64,000 nucleotides of DNA from Paratinospora sagittata (taxonomy: Eukaryota; Streptophyta; Magnoliopsida; Ranunculales; Menispermaceae): assembly GCA_035771175.1 (NCBI GenBank), contig CM069606.1:33315316-33379315 (forward strand), written 5' to 3'. The translations under genes were made by a program, and so were the position numbers. The notes under the pieces are model-generated. The model was not told the DNA's origin. It saw only the letters and a list, made by a program, of their open reading frames with translations, and ran no database searches. Numbering within the stretch: the stretch's first letter is position 1; each line of letters begins with the position of its first letter. Of this stretch, positions 10,371 to 22,970 are shown one piece after another.

Positions 10371-13190
10371 TGTTGGTGCACCCAAGAGGGGGGGTGAATT
10401 GGGTGATGGTCAAATTTAACTCTTTTTCAATTACTTAGTGATATACTTTGATACATTGAAATTAAATGCACATACTAACCATAAAGTAAAATGCATAACG
10501 TAAAACACACTAGGATTTATAGTGGTTCCGCCAAGCCTACGTCCACGACCTAATCTTTCGATTAGGATTTTCTCAGTCCACTAACTGATTCTCTTATGAG
10601 TGAGAACCAAACTGTTACAACTTGCCCTTTTACAGGTTCAAGGTAAACCTATCCTTTTACAGGCTAAGGGTGAACCGTTGCTCTTTTACAGGTTCAGAGA
10701 TAACCTATCCTTTTATAGGTTAATGACGAACTTATCCTTTTGTGGGCAAAGGATGAACCATGATCCTTTTACGGGATAAGGAACAACCTTTTTTCTTTTT
10801 TCGGGTTGAGGAAGAACCCATGTTCCTTTTACGGGATGAGGAAGAACCGATATCCTACTTGCGGGCGAGGATGAACCTTAACATGATTTCAACCTTGAAA
10901 TCATTAAGTGAATTACATTCATTTGTTCTGGTTGTTTCATTCCCGAAACACACCAGCAAACCACAATTATAATAATGTTGGTTCTAGCAAAGTAGAACAC
11001 TTTACAATTAAGCTCATTCCATAGCATTACAAGGATATGTAATTTAAATACATAATGCTAAGAGAAAATACACTTACAGTCTTATACCTTTCAATGTTCG
11101 GTATTGCTCAAGTGCAGTTTTGAGAAGTGTGAATGATATGTAAATCAATTAAATGCTTCTTCGAAAAATTTTGTGGCCATTAAAACATTGAACTTGAAAA
11201 TGCAAGACTAGTGTAAAACATAGAGACATAAAGTTTTCAAAATAGATAAAATATATGAGCGTGAAAACTTATGGTTTAGTATTCAGTAGTTAATATAACT
11301 ACTGATATAGTTCGATATAGTATTAGGATATGAAATCAAGTACAACTGTATCTCATGAACTATCTCTCAAATTCTTTCATGAGCATGATTGATGTTAAGT
11401 ATAAATCTAGGCTGAGAAATTGGGCAGAAACCAGTTCAAATAGATTTTCAAAGATAGAATATTATTTAAGCTCAGTATGAAAATCTTTTGAATAAGTAAA
11501 TATCAGTGAAAATACTTTGAAAAACTTGAACTGTTGAAAACATTTTGAAGACAACTAACATTCAAAAAATTTTGGCACAATAAAAATTATCGGCAAGTTG
11601 TTTGATTCAAAGTGTTGGTATTTATAGACTTAGTAGATAATAGCTGTTAGATATTTGAAGTTCAAATATAATGTGAACGTTTACACACAACAGCTAAGAA
11701 TGTATCATGAAAATGGTAACTGTAATTTTCATGACCATTCTGGTTCCTTTCAGATTACATGAAAAAGGAATACCTTAGAAAACATGATTCATGCATCAGA
11801 GAAAATCTTTGATAAATCTGAAAATGATTCTGTGCAAAGATCTGTTCTGAAAAAGTAGACTGATATAACGTACTTGTCAGAACAGTGACAGTTGTTGAAT
11901 TAATGTCCTAATTCTGTAATCAGCGTCCTGATGCATAATATTAACTTTGTCATTTTGTTCCTTGAGGGCGCTCATTATGTATAAGCATCCTGCTGAACAA
12001 TGAAGTGAGGGCGCTGCTAACTTGAAAGCGTCCTGACTTTTTTTGTGACAAAAATGACTTAACTTTGAGGGTGCTAAAACACAATTAGCGTTTTGCTTAC
12101 TTTTTAAAACAATTAAGTGAATGAGGGTGCTACTTCCGGGTAAGCGTCATACCTTTTAGAAACAAAACACGAGGGTGCTACTACTACGTAAGCGTCCTAA
12201 CATATTTAAAACATTTGAAGAATGGTACAGAGTACGCTGTAGGACAATCAGCGTCCTAAAAGTTATTTAGTTGGTTCCCAGAGATGAGGGCGTTTCTATC
12301 CAGGTAGCGTCCTGATAGTTTATCCAACTTATAACTATCAGCGTCCTCAAAGATAACATCTTTGAAGAACTTAAACTCTCAGAGATCTTTCAGCAAGCTG
12401 ATTCACAATCAGCGTCCTGGCAACTTCAAAGGTTGATTCTAAGTGAGGCCGCTACTTACAAGTGAGCGTCCTGATGAATCAGTTCAGTTCAACCTTAAAT
12501 TTTATCAATATCCTAATGAGTCATCAACGTCCTGACTTATCAAGTTTAGGAGAGCGCGACTAAGTCATTAGCGTCCTGAAAGACTCTAAAAATAGTTTTT
12601 GACACGTGATTAAAAATTCGATAAATACGATTAAAAACTTGGTCAATCTAAAATCAAATCAAACATAGAAAATTAAATCATTTGAAATACTGTAAAGCGT
12701 ATGATCAAAACATGCAAATTTGGAAAGCATATGCAATTGATTTGTGCATGGTTTTGGAAAACGTTTGAGCAATATCGATTAGAGAAAGATATTCCTTAAA
12801 TACTTTGTGTATTTCTCATATTTCTCATAATCTTTAAATTCAACTCTTCATTATGAGATCTTCAAAATGAACTTCGCGTTTGAGTTGAATGTCTTGAACG
12901 TTAATCGAATGATGTAGTCTTGAAGCACTTGATCGAATCGTTTGTGTGGTGTGACTTTGAAATCATGATATGATCTTTGAGGTCTTATGATTGAAATGAT
13001 CTTGAACGTCTGATATGACCTTGAGTTACTTGATAGAATCATTCTTTGGCTTTTTGCATTCCTGAGGTGCTGAGATATGTTCTTGATTAAAGCTCGTTAG
13101 CACCGAAAGAGATTTTGTTTGTGATCATCAAAATATATTTCATCAAGTATACTTAGAGACGTGCTAAGTGATGAACCGCTTAGGTTAACA
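10371..13190 (-). mobile_element. Solo LTR, SIRE-like group with AGGGCGCT/AGCGTCCT words
   Basis: It begins on the plus strand with TGTTGGTGCACCCAAGAGG plus a G-run and ends ...ccgcttaggttaaca, giving TG/CA termini. Flanking pentamers are tcaac (10366-10370) and tcaaa (13191-13195), a TSD with one mismatch. The paralogous site near 56025-56035 is uninterrupted, proving insertion. Minus orientation is inferred from the related element at 22971, where a PPT precedes TGTTGG. A TATA-like box on the minus strand lies at about 11618-11628. A long array of paired words sits upstream of it. Confidence 0.82.
11960..12585. repeat. Array of paired words (gagggcgct ... agcgtcctg) in solo LTR
   Basis: About a dozen irregularly spaced pairs occur, such as gagggcgctcatt with agcatcctgc, gagggcgctgcta with agcgtcctga, and gagggtgctacta with agcgtccta. 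AGGGCGCT is the reverse complement of AGCGCCCT, one base from AGCGTCCT, so each pair can form a short hairpin with a loop of about 8-15 nt. The same array is in the related LTRs at 51955-52465 and 60000-60490. Confidence 0.85.
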
Positions 13191-13606
13191 TCAAAAAATA
13201 TTATAACTTAATTCTAAGTAAATTTGTAAGTTCTCATCCTTTTATCTTTAAGTCAACTCATCCAAGTTTTTGACTTTAACTTTGTTTGTTCCATTTGATT
13301 TGACTTGAGATTACTTGAATCTTGTATTGACCTTTTAACTTAACCTTGGTGCTGAAAAATACTAGAGGAACTCATTAGCATCATTTGTTTATATTGTTTG
13401 TTAGCATCAACACACTAGAAAAGATTTAAGTGGAAAACCACTCAGGTCAACAATGAACATATCAACACTTAAAATGACATGTACAAAGAAATAGTGCATG
13501 CATTTAATCTTAGAATGAAAAAAGTAATCAATATTCTTATATAGTCAGCTTTAGCTTCCGTAGATATCCATCTCTATTTAGGTTTAAAACAAACTGATAG
13601 AAAAGG
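13191..13606. other. Copy 1 of duplicated segment, first part
   Basis: Nearly identical to 56030-56436. It includes the right end of the SIRE-like LTR and about 150 bp beyond. No gene is seen. Confidence 0.85.
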
Positions 13607-15721
13607 TGTCGCAACAAACTCCGTATGAGTGACGTCACAACCAGCACAAGATACGATATATGTAATGTGATGGCGTATATAATAATACCCTATCAGCCTT
13701 AACCAAAATCACATCCAAATTTTTTTTCTCAAAATTTCGACAGTCTCCTTTGTTTATTGGTCATATCACAACCTAATTATCACAAGTCAAACAAAATCAA
13801 GTATAATTATGGTCATTCATTACTCATTCATCATCTAAACCTCACATTTTCACATATACACATCCATTTACAACTATTCATACTCATTCTCACATCTCAT
13901 CTATGTGATACATATATTTTGATTGTGTTATATACATAGTCATAACACAAAATAACAATTTAACATTCTATCATTCTCAAACATTACATACACATAAAAA
14001 AGAGAAGGATTCTCTACACTTCATGCGCCTTCCCTTTCTCCTTGGGATCCAAACCTGAAATGTTTGAGAATTGGGTGAGCAACCATAGCTCAGTGAATAT
14101 TCCTATCTATGACATCATATATGCATTTAATAAAAACCACATGAATCAATATATTCAAATTCATTCAAAACATGTAACCAATCTTTCACAATACATACAT
14201 GCCTATAAAATAATTCCAAACACGTAGGATTACAATAAAAACATACAATCACCCTCTTGCTAGTAATAGAGCGGGTATGCACTCCTTATTATGCATTTAT
14301 AATGAGTCTACGCTCGAACCTCTCATTACCCAATTTTCTGCTATGAATCATTTCAAATTAGGACTTATTCCCAATTCCATTCAGAACTCGGACCATGAGA
14401 TTATTCAATCCCCATGCAGAACTGTCTTCTGGAAATAATCTCATGTTTTAACCTGCTTTAGCAAGTCCAAAACATGCTCCAAAGTCAAACATTTTAAAGC
14501 AATACATACATATATTCATGATTTGAAACACACAATTTATATCATACAATGTCATATACAAGGAACCAAAGTCAAGAGATACTCACAATTACAGGATTTT
14601 GGCCTAAGTCCACAATTCACAACACTTCGCCAATTTTCTTAATTCTTGACAATTATATCACAAGCATCTCACTTGTGTTCATCCCCAAATTTCAGAATTC
14701 ATCATCATTCTCTGCAATTCAACAGTGCAATTTACTTATACATGAATTCCATCCATAGAAACTCAATCAATTGATCACCACATCAATCACAATTCAACAA
14801 TTCAACAATGGATACCTTACCTATGGTTTCCCAACTTTCCAACTTTTCCTGCACAAGTATCACACTTGTGATCATCACCAAACCCAGAATTTACCAATTC
14901 TGTATTCCAATCTCTGCAGATTCACACTACCAAACATCTATTATCATTTTCCAATCATAATACACAACTAATAACATCAATTCACCCTTGAAATTTAGTT
15001 CCCAAAACTCCTACTCAGAAATTCTGGAACATCAATTTCAACCATGGAAAATCTATAAATTTAACATCAAATTACTCACCAACCATCAAGGAATTGATCC
15101 CCTATGGTTTAAGCCAACAATTCCCACAATTCCAGCTCAAAACCCTCTCTCCCAAGTTCTTGATCTAGCCATGGAAATCATATGCATGCCATATATGATG
15201 AACAATTTGAAGAGAGGAACAAGAATCTGTAATTTTTACACTAAAAAACACAAATCTTTACCTTGGATTTGGCTCTCAAAGTTCAAACCTTTTCTTCTCT
15301 TCATTTACTCTCGATTTTCTTCAACTCAGCAAGCTCAAAATGAGCTAGAAAGGTTCATAATCTTGTTTAAAATAAGCACAACCGCCTCACTGACTTTTAA
15401 AAAAGTTGCGGGCCCACCGAGGAACGCGCTTCTCCAACTTAGGAGCGCACTTCTCTAAACTTTCAGAAAATCCTACTCTCGGGTCTGGTCACAGGAGCGC
15501 GCTTCTCCCTTTAGGGAGCGTGCTCCTTGAATCCAAATTTGAAATTTTCACTAAGTATTAGGCATTTTATGATACAACTAGCCTCCTAGTGTACCAAGGA
15601 CCCTACCATACTTGTATTTATGCTATTCTAAGGCCAATACGTATACGTATATGCATACAAATACATTGTTCGATGCGTATAAGTCAACTTTTACGTTTGA
15701 CCAATGTACTGGGACGTTACG
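13607..15721 (-). mobile_element. Solo LTR, TGTAACGTCCC-type family
   Basis: The plus strand starts tgtcgcaacaaact and ends gggacgttacg. In element orientation the LTR starts as a mutated TGTAACGTCCC and ends TTGCGACA. A perfect 5-bp TSD aaagg flanks it (13602-13606 and 15722-15726). Copy 2 (about 56430) shows the empty site. Related LTRs are at 18796-35474 and 50102-55068. Apparent open frames inside have no recognisable domain and are taken as chance. Length is 2115 bp, with no internal domain. The family is probably Ty3/gypsy, but the autonomous partner is not in the window. Confidence 0.88.
15415..15530. repeat. GGAGCGCGCTTC word cluster upstream of TATA-like box
   Basis: Words ggaacgcgcttctcc, aggagcgcacttctc, aggagcgcgcttctcc and gggagcgtgctcctt occur within about 115 bp. 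All derive from an AGGAGCGCGCTCCT palindrome by CG to TG/CA or point changes. The homologous cluster is at 35093-35290. A weak TATA-like box (minus strand) lies near 15366-15376. Confidence 0.7.
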
Positions 15722-16484
15722 AAAGGTCTATCTTTGACAGCTCCATCCCCATCTCTGCATCCCTTTTTACATGTCTAAGAAACAAAAAATTGGAAACTTT
15801 AAAAACTCATCCTTAGGGCAACTCTTAGTTAATTAATTTAGATTTACCTTACTTTCGCTGTGTGATAAGAAGACTTACTCCCACAGTAACGGTTATATTT
15901 TTGACCCTTGTGATTATTTGTATTTCTTCTAGACTTTTGTTGTAAATGAAACATTCATAATCACTATTAATGTGAATCAATTATCGCAAGTTAATACAAG
16001 ATTGATCATTGGGGTTCTAGAAAAAAGTCACAAAGCTGTGGATGAATAAAAAAAGACCTACCGAAACTCCCCACGACTTTTCTTACTAGTTACGAATGTG
16101 TAGAGCTTGTGTTCCGTTAGATAAACAGGGGAGGAGGAGGAGTCAAGACTTTTTCTTCAGCTTATCCAACATGCTTTTTAACAAAAAAATTATAAACTAA
16201 ACTACTTAAGAGTCTTAACTGCCATGTGGTGCCGACGTTGCAATTTTATTGATGACGAAAACATACATGAGTGACATTTGGAACCTTGGCAACATCACTT
16301 CCATTACACAATTGGACATTCATTATTGCGGTATATTTTGCTTTAAATTCCTTGCATCATTTTACTTTGCTTTGTCTTCTCCCCTGCATTTGTTGTTGTG
16401 ACTAGGCTTAGGATAACGAACAACCTTTTTCTTTATTCTCGTGCTAGTTACACTATGGACACTCAAGCTGTCCTTGCTACCTAC

Positions 16485-16763
16485 CTATGCCTCGACACTT
16501 TCCTCATCCTTCTCAGAGCTAAAAACACCTTTGGAGCTGTGGCTCCAACCACCATCATCGAAACTATAACATATATAGCTACTCTTACCCTCCATTGTTT
16601 TGTTTGTCTCCATTGGGTTTACATGAGTTTCGTTCTCATGGCTATTTGGGCTTGTAAACATCAAATTATCTATATACCTTAAGCTCCCTTTTGATAAATC
16701 AAAAGGATAAAAGTTATGCCCTCCACTTTTCCCTTGGCCTCCTCCTCCATGTCTCAACAACAT
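16485..16763 (-). other. Unrecognised 92-codon open frame (possible gene fragment), copy 1
   Basis: The product starts MLLRHGGGG, continues HNFYPFDLSKGSLRY and SHENETHVNPME, and ends FSSEKDEESVEA. I do not recognise the family. Copy 2 (57194-57475) keeps an open frame of 93 codons with the same ends, and the one length difference is a whole codon. Amino-acid changes are common (for example GQGKSGG versus GRGSGGG), so there is no sign of strong constraint. It could be a host exon captured by a transposon, or chance. Confidence 0.35.
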
Positions 16764-16809
16764 AAAAACTCGGTCCTTCTTTTGTTGGGATTTGAATGTG
16801 TGACATATA

Positions 16810-17400
16810 ATTGATGGACTATGTGGTGAACATTATTGGATGACTTCTAGCTTTAGGTGTATGGCATCTAATTGATGGACTCTTTGGTGAACATCCTTGG
16901 TTTGTTGTTGCCCTAAGTGTATGGCTTATGATAAAATGCTTAGTGCGCATCGTTGGTTGGCAAGTGGCCTTAGGTTCTTGCATATTATTGATGGAGTACT
17001 TGATGAGCATCCTTGGATGATGCATATCCTTAGGCACATAGCTTACTATTAGTGGGATGCTCGATAAGCATCATTAAATAGTCTATAGCCCTAGGCACAT
17101 GGACTCTGGTAGATCCATAATTGTAAGTTGTTGAAGGTTGATATGCAACTACAGATTGTTGAATGTCAAAAATGAAATGCTCGGTGAGCATTTATGGGTA
17201 GCCAGTAGCCTTCAACATGTAGCAAGTGTAGATCCACATTGTAATTGTTGAACATCAAAATGAAGTGTTTGGTGAGCATCAGTGGGTGACATGTAGCCTT
17301 CAATTGATAACCAATTGTAGATGTTTATTATAAAGTATTAAATGTAGAAGCATAATACTTTATGAATATCCGTGGGTGCCCATAGCCTTAAGCGTGTGAT
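16810..17400. repeat. Degenerate minisatellite (tgatggact...gtgaacatccttggatg)
   Basis: Diverged units of about 55-60 bp with ttgatggac, ggtgaacatccttgg and ccttaggtgtatgg-like words run from 16810 to about 17100. Longer units (about 100 bp) with gtagatccata, gttgaa and tcggtgagcat follow. The same array is at 57520-58100. Confidence 0.7.
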
Positions 17401-19355
17401 CTACGACACTAGCATCAAATCTACGGTCTTCGAAGCTCCACACTCTGACTTGCTTGTTGAAGTGCCCAAAAATAAGCTTCTAGTACTCAATCACTCTCTT
17501 TCACTTCATTTATCTATGCTTTTCTCGAAGGTCAAGACTTAGTAGTGCCCAAAATCAGCTAGAAATGTTGTCTCGTCCATCATGTTAGGCTTTGGTCAGT
17601 GGACAACTTTTTTGTAGCACATGCTAGCACAACAACGTTACCTAGGTGTTCAACTATTTCAACTGAGCCAACAAGCCTACCTATGATAAAATATGATTTT
17701 GCTTAAGAATTGAGTGGGTTAATCATGACTAGGTCGGTGATGATGGCACAATCAACATTGAGGCTCTGTACAACTTCTTTGCTATGCTTTTTTTGGTCGA
17801 CGACCACCATCCTTTCTAACCAAGGCTAGTGTAATGATTTCAACTAAGAGTTCAACCATTTCAACTTAGCTTTTAGGTTTGATTTTGTTGAAGGATGGCT
17901 TCAACTAGGAAATGAGTCGATTGATCGTGACTAGCTTGGTGCTGGTGGAGTTGTCAACATCAAGGCGCCAAACAAATTTTTGCTAGACTTCGTTTTAATT
18001 GGTGACCTCTCTCCTTATGATCAAGGCTAGTGTAGTGATTCCATTAAAGAGATCAACTTTTAACTGAGCCCACATGCTTAACTATTTAAGAGGTAAACTT
18101 TGTCTTTGAAGTTAAAAAGAAAAGGGCTTAAAACCTTATTCGTGTAACATATTATATACATATCGTGCAATGTTGTCAACTATATCAATGTAATAGTCAA
18201 CTAATTTCCTTTATAGTCAACCACTTTGGGCATTCAATCAACTACCTAATTAGGTTGGATCAATACAAAGTAGTTCTTTGCCTTTGCCTAGTTGACTGTT
18301 GTTGTTCTTGTAGTTAACTACTTATCTCATGTAGTTAACTACATCCACCGTCCAATTGACTATTTATGAACAAATTAAACTTAGAGGCTTCAACTTCCTT
18401 AATCTGTCAACTATAATGCCATCTTAAGCCTAAGCTTTTTTATCCTCATACATAGTTAAATATCATTTATTGTCACTTTCTAATCGTCTCAATCATGTTA
18501 AAATAGAATGGACACTAGAATTCAAATTAAACAATATTGTGGCATAAAAAGCATTTTTTCGAGGAATTTAAGTGAAGAAAATAGGGAAAGAAATTGAGGA
18601 ATGTTACATAGACAATTGTTAGTGTCTAAACAAGTTTAAACCAACTTATCGATTTGCTTTGGTACCCTACATGAAGTCAAAAAAATTAAGATATTCGAGC
18701 TAATAGTTAGATAATAATTGAAAGATAATGTCATCTTGATAGAAATCAAGATAGCCATATAATGATCAATTATGGATGTCATACTATTTAATTAGTGTTG
18801 CAACCCCCTTCGTAGGGTAATATCACGACTGACACAGAGTATTACACATGTCACCTCCTGACATATTTGACACCTTGTCAGCCTTAACCTGTCAACACAA
18901 AATGTCTAACATTTCCAAGTCAAATCAAGCTAAAATTTAAGAAATATAAAATAAAATAAAATTGAGGTGAAATTGAAAAGTCGGAATTAAAATTTTTAAT
19001 TTAAAAACCATTTAAAATTTCATCACAACCTACCCTATAGGATGTTTCTCACCTAGTTGTTTACACGTCATGAAGTTGATTTGAAAGCTGAGGGAGATAT
19101 ATCTGAAGGATCCATATTTAATATGATTCGAGAATCAAAAGTGAAGTTAATGAGTTACAAGTAAAATGAAAAACACTTCACAATGGATAAGGAAAAAAAG
19201 AAGAGAATGTCCCTGAAGTTGCAGAAAAAAGTGAATGAAGAAGTTGATCCAATGAAAAAGGATCAAGAAAATGAAAATACATTATCTGAAGATGATTTTC
19301 TTTCTCTCCCACATGATGAGACAGGTCCATCTTTATTATCATCAGAGACCTTGCA

Positions 19356-21160
19356 TGTTAAAGACACCCAAGAGGGGGGGGGGGTTGAATTGGGTATAAT
19401 GACAGGTTTTAATATTTTTGAAGTTCTTTAGTGGAATCTTTAAAATAATACAAGAAATGCTCTAAAAATCAATGTCCATGAATGTAAAGTGCGGAAATAA
19501 AGAGGACACAATGATTTTTACGTGGTTCGGAAAAATCCTTTTCTTACCTCCTCGCCCAGAGAAACCTTCTCTAGGATTATACTATGCCGGGTTCACTTCA
19601 AGGGTGTGAACCAAACCTTTACAACGTCTTTTTCAAGGTTCAAGACAAACCTATCCCTTTCATGGGCTAAGGACAAGCCACTAGTTCTTTTTTCAAGGGC
19701 AAAGGAAAACCGATATCCTTTTCGCGGGCTAAGGAAGAACCATTTGACCCTTTTCAAGATAAAGAGTGAAACTAGCTTAGATTTTCAATCTTGGAATCCC
19801 AAGTGATATCATAATCACTTAATTTGGTTTGTTTCAACCTTGAAACAATCCAAAAGACCAAGAACAATGATTATAATGTTTGTTCCAAGTGATTAGAACA
19901 ATTACAAATGAATCTCAATATACAAATGCTCACATACAAGATACGGAATTTAAGCTCATGAGAAGAGAGATCTTACAATCATAGATTTTACCTTCCTCGC
20001 ATAAGATTGCTCATAAAAATGAATTTAAGGATGCTTTAAATCATGCACGAAATGTAAGCTTTGAAATCAACTCATTTGGTTTTCAACATTTTGCTCTAGG
20101 GCTTTCAAAACGTGAGAGATGGTTTGATTTGGGAAATTAATCAATGAACTCACATTTGTGTTTCTCTTTTGTTCTCCCTTGATTAAAATGGCTAGGGAAG
20201 GTGTATTTATAGATTAGGAATGAGTACTAGCCGTTGGAGACCAAGATATAGCCGTTGGGGGGACAAAAATTGAGTTTTCGGCAGTTGGAAACGCACCTAG
20301 AAAACCCAAAACAGCTATAGCTCTTCAATAGCTTGCTATTGTAGAAAAACAGGGTCAATAGCGCGCTATCGCACTGTTTAGTGGGTTAGTGTTTTTGTAA
20401 TTCGTTTCCCGATCTTGCCTAAACCAAATATAAGCATATAATAACTTAAATTTTATGAAAAGATCGTTCCGGATCTATTGGAAACATTTCCAACCCATCG
20501 GAGAAAGCTATCAAACATTTTTAAAGGATTTAAGTTTATTTTGACATACTTTGAGTGTAAAAACTTGGGTTGCCATAATATTTCAAAATTCTAAATTTAT
20601 GGGCTTATTGGGTCATCAAAATATGATTGAAATACATTTAGTTTGGTGGTTAAAGCACTTTGAAATGAACGATTAAACAATCAAACAAGATTTTGATGAA
20701 AATCAAAGCAATTTTGATTATTTTGAAAAACTTTGTAGAAATGTGATTTTGATTAAAACAAAGGCAAAGATATGATTCAAACAAGTTTGAAATAGTTTAA
20801 GAATATAAAACAAACATGTTTGCATATTTGAAAATCATTAATTTTGGACAAAGTCTAATGCATGCATGAAGTTTATAAATAGTGATTGAGCAAGCTAGAG
20901 CCAAGGAAAGCTAAATCCTAATTCTAGACTCACAAAGACTCTCAACCTCATAATTTCTTCTTTCCTTCAAGTTGTCCAAGCTTTGAATGTGGTTGATCCT
21001 TTGCTCGAGGGACTTGAAGTACTTTGATCTTGTATTGGTTTTTCTTCATTTTAGGTGCTGAAATATACTTAGTTCAAATGTTAGCACCAAATTACATATT
21101 GTTTGTTAGCATCAAAACACTTAGGAGAGTGCTAAGTGGAGACCCCCACTTGGGCCAACA
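19356..21160 (-). mobile_element. Solo SIRE-like LTR nested in the SIRE-like coding remnant
   Basis: The plus strand starts near tgttaaagacacccaagagg with a G-run and ends gtggagacccccacttgggccaaca (split here as a description, right end 21160). Flanks gcatg (19353-19357) and acatg (21161-21165) suggest a TSD with one mismatch, which would put the true left end 2 bp further right. A TATA-like box on the minus strand is at about 20203-20211. Palindromic words lie at 20313-20369, upstream of it. Confidence 0.72.
20313..20369. repeat. Palindrome trio AGCTATAGCT / CAATAGCTTGCTATTG / ATAGCGCGCTAT
   Basis: Three palindromes are spaced within 57 bp: 20313-20322, 20326-20341 (TT centre) and 20358-20369. 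They share the ATAGC/GCTAT arm. They lie about 100-160 bp upstream of the minus-strand TATA-like box of this LTR. Confidence 0.85.
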
Positions 21161-21372
21161 ACATGTTGTGTTGTTAGTAAGGATTCTTGGACAATGTGAG
21201 AACAATACCAAAGACCTAAAAGTAATGAGAAAAGACATAAAAAGGATGCAAAAAATAAATGACTAAGTTGCAAGCCTCTATGGACAAACTCAGTGCTACG
21301 AATGACAAGGATTTGAAAGAAGAAGAAAGTGAAGAAGAAAGTGAAGAAGAAAATGAAGATGACAGTGATTAG

Positions 21373-22955
21373 ACTCTAGGTGTCTTAGTCTATACTACTT
21401 TGGTTAGGACTTTTGTGCATGTGATTTGTTTTAGATATTTTTATCTAGGATGTTTTGACGTTCTTACATAGACCTTTTGTTTAGGATTTTTGTCTATGTA
21501 TGTGATGTTCATGTGCTTGTTATCTTGTTTTGATGATGTGTTTGATGTATGGATGATTTTGTCATTGATGTACATAACCTAATGGAATTATCTTGCAACA
21601 TCAATGAATGACTTTGTTCCTTTGAATTTTAATGTGTACATTTCTTTTTCCATCTAGTATTCTTGAGCATGATGCACCTAAATCTTTATATATCTTTTCA
21701 TGCTACGGATTGGAAAATGAATGCAATACGTATGGTTTGCACATGCCTATTTTCATGTTAAACATATTGCCCATTCTAAGATACAATAGGCCTGTATTTT
21801 CAAAATTTTTCTTTATGAATGCCTATGTATCTATGACCTTGATGCACTTTTGAGCAATGTATTTTGAATATCAAAATGATTTAAAGTCATGATTCTCCCA
21901 ACTTTTCAAAACCATTTTGAATATTACATATTTATTGATGCACATACTTCATGAAAATCTCTTTGGCATCTTTATAGACTAAATGGCTAGGCCTTGCATC
22001 ACATTCAATCTTTAACTTGCCTATGCTATTCCATTTAAATCATGATCATGGTTGTACTACACTTATAAAATTTCTCTATATATGCATGATTCATACATAA
22101 ATGTGATTCAATGATCTATATATGCTTCATGTTTGCTATTCCTGAGATGAATCACTTTGAGATTTTCTATAGGCTATGTGCATAATCTCATATTTTTTAC
22201 ATATGCCTAACATCTTGGAAAGAATTTGCATATGTTAATCACAATTATCTTTTGGCATTACCTTTCCATATACACTTGAATTTGATGCATGATTTTACTC
22301 TTATCATTTTTGCATAAACTACTTTGAAATTAGATTTCTAATGAATGCCTTGAGCTTTAAAATCCCATCTTGCATCTCATTAGAATCATGCTAGCTAGGC
22401 CATGCTTTAATTGAGATCACCTTGCTTAAGCCTATTATCATGTTTGGATGCCTAGGAAAACATTCATATCTCTTATGCATCCATATGTTCCTAACATTGG
22501 CTAGACCTTGCATATTCAAAATACTCATATAACTAGCCTATGTTTCACGTTGCCTTATTATCATTACATTTCTCCATGTGCTTCTCATTCTTGATTTTCA
22601 TGACGAGTCTTGTGATATGACATCATCTATGTATTCATGTGTGTTTCATCTTGATTGTATATCATGAATTATTTTTAGTATTGAATGCATAGATTTAGAG
22701 GGAGTCTCCATCTCTTTTTGAGTGGGGGAGCTCTTGTGTTTTGATGTTATGCCTAGGTATTTCTCCATGGAAATTTGAAAAATTCTTAGTTCCTTTTTGA
22801 GGATATCAAAAGGGGGAGAAGTGTTAGAATCTTGATAAACAACACCATCTTTACTTGATTTGTGCCGTAGCATGTGATCTTCATAATTTATCATATATAT
22901 GTTATGTGTGTTGCTAAATTGTTTTGTTTATCAAGTTTATATTGTTTGTCATAAT
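21373..22955 (+). other. Long 3' untranslated region of SIRE-like element
   Basis: T-rich sequence without a long frame or recognisable domain, leading directly into the polypurine tract. Repeated short words such as catgcctaag and ttgatgcatgat are seen but no clear tandem array. Confidence 0.55.
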
Positions 22956-22970
22956 AAAAAAGGGGGAGAT
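22956..22970 (+). promoter_or_regulatory. Polypurine tract
   Basis: aaaaaagggggagat lies directly before the LTR start TGTTGGCC. It fixes the plus orientation of this element and the start of its 3' LTR. Confidence 0.85.

Larger units (their letters stand above)
9280..13452 (-). mobile_element. SIRE-like Copia LTR fragment, split by a nested solo LTR
   Basis: Two parts (9280-10370 and 13191-13452) belong to one LTR in minus orientation. The right end, ...accactcaggtcaaca, is the reverse complement of a TGTTGACC LTR start, and the left part resembles the solo LTR at 19356-21160 (ccttgacc-type phrase, tttcaagataaag). The usual end with the G-run motif is missing, so the left side is truncated. 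A TATA-like box on the minus strand lies at about 9895-9905. CG-core words (aacgcattt, acacgttcc, acacgttttt) at 9955-10115 are just upstream of it. A partial second copy at 55426-56285 lacks the nested insert. Confidence 0.65.
15722..18795. other. Copy 1 of duplicated segment, main part
   Basis: Collinear and highly similar to 56431-58960 and 60839-61540. It holds a small conserved open frame (16485-16763 minus), degenerate minisatellites (16810-17400), a tandem pair of about 170 bp near 17640-18080 and paired GTAGTTAACTAC palindromes (18310-18342). Its own element class is not recognised; it may be LTR or internal sequence of an older element. Confidence 0.7.
19050..21372 (+). pseudogene. 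C-terminal coding remnant of SIRE-like element, split by solo LTR
   Basis: Before the insertion the frame reads HEVDLKAEGDISEGSIFN and, after a stop, a lysine-rich piece from 19183 (MDKEKKKRMSLKLQKKVN) to SLLSSETLH. After the solo LTR it continues VVLLVRILGQCENN, DLKVMRKDIKRMQKIN, then after another stop LQASMDKLSATND and an acidic tail EEESEEESEEENEDDSD ending at 21372. The charged, helix-prone character and position between missing pol and the 3' LTR recall the extra 3' ORF of SIRE elements. That identity is inference. Confidence 0.4.

Noticed and set aside
11960..12585. Clustered CG words as a CpG island of a host gene
   Set aside because: They sit inside a TSD-flanked solo LTR, and equivalent arrays occur in two other LTR copies.
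13757..15458. Several open frames of 60-156 codons on the plus strand
   Set aside because: They lie in a solo LTR of minus orientation, have low-complexity composition and no recognisable domain.
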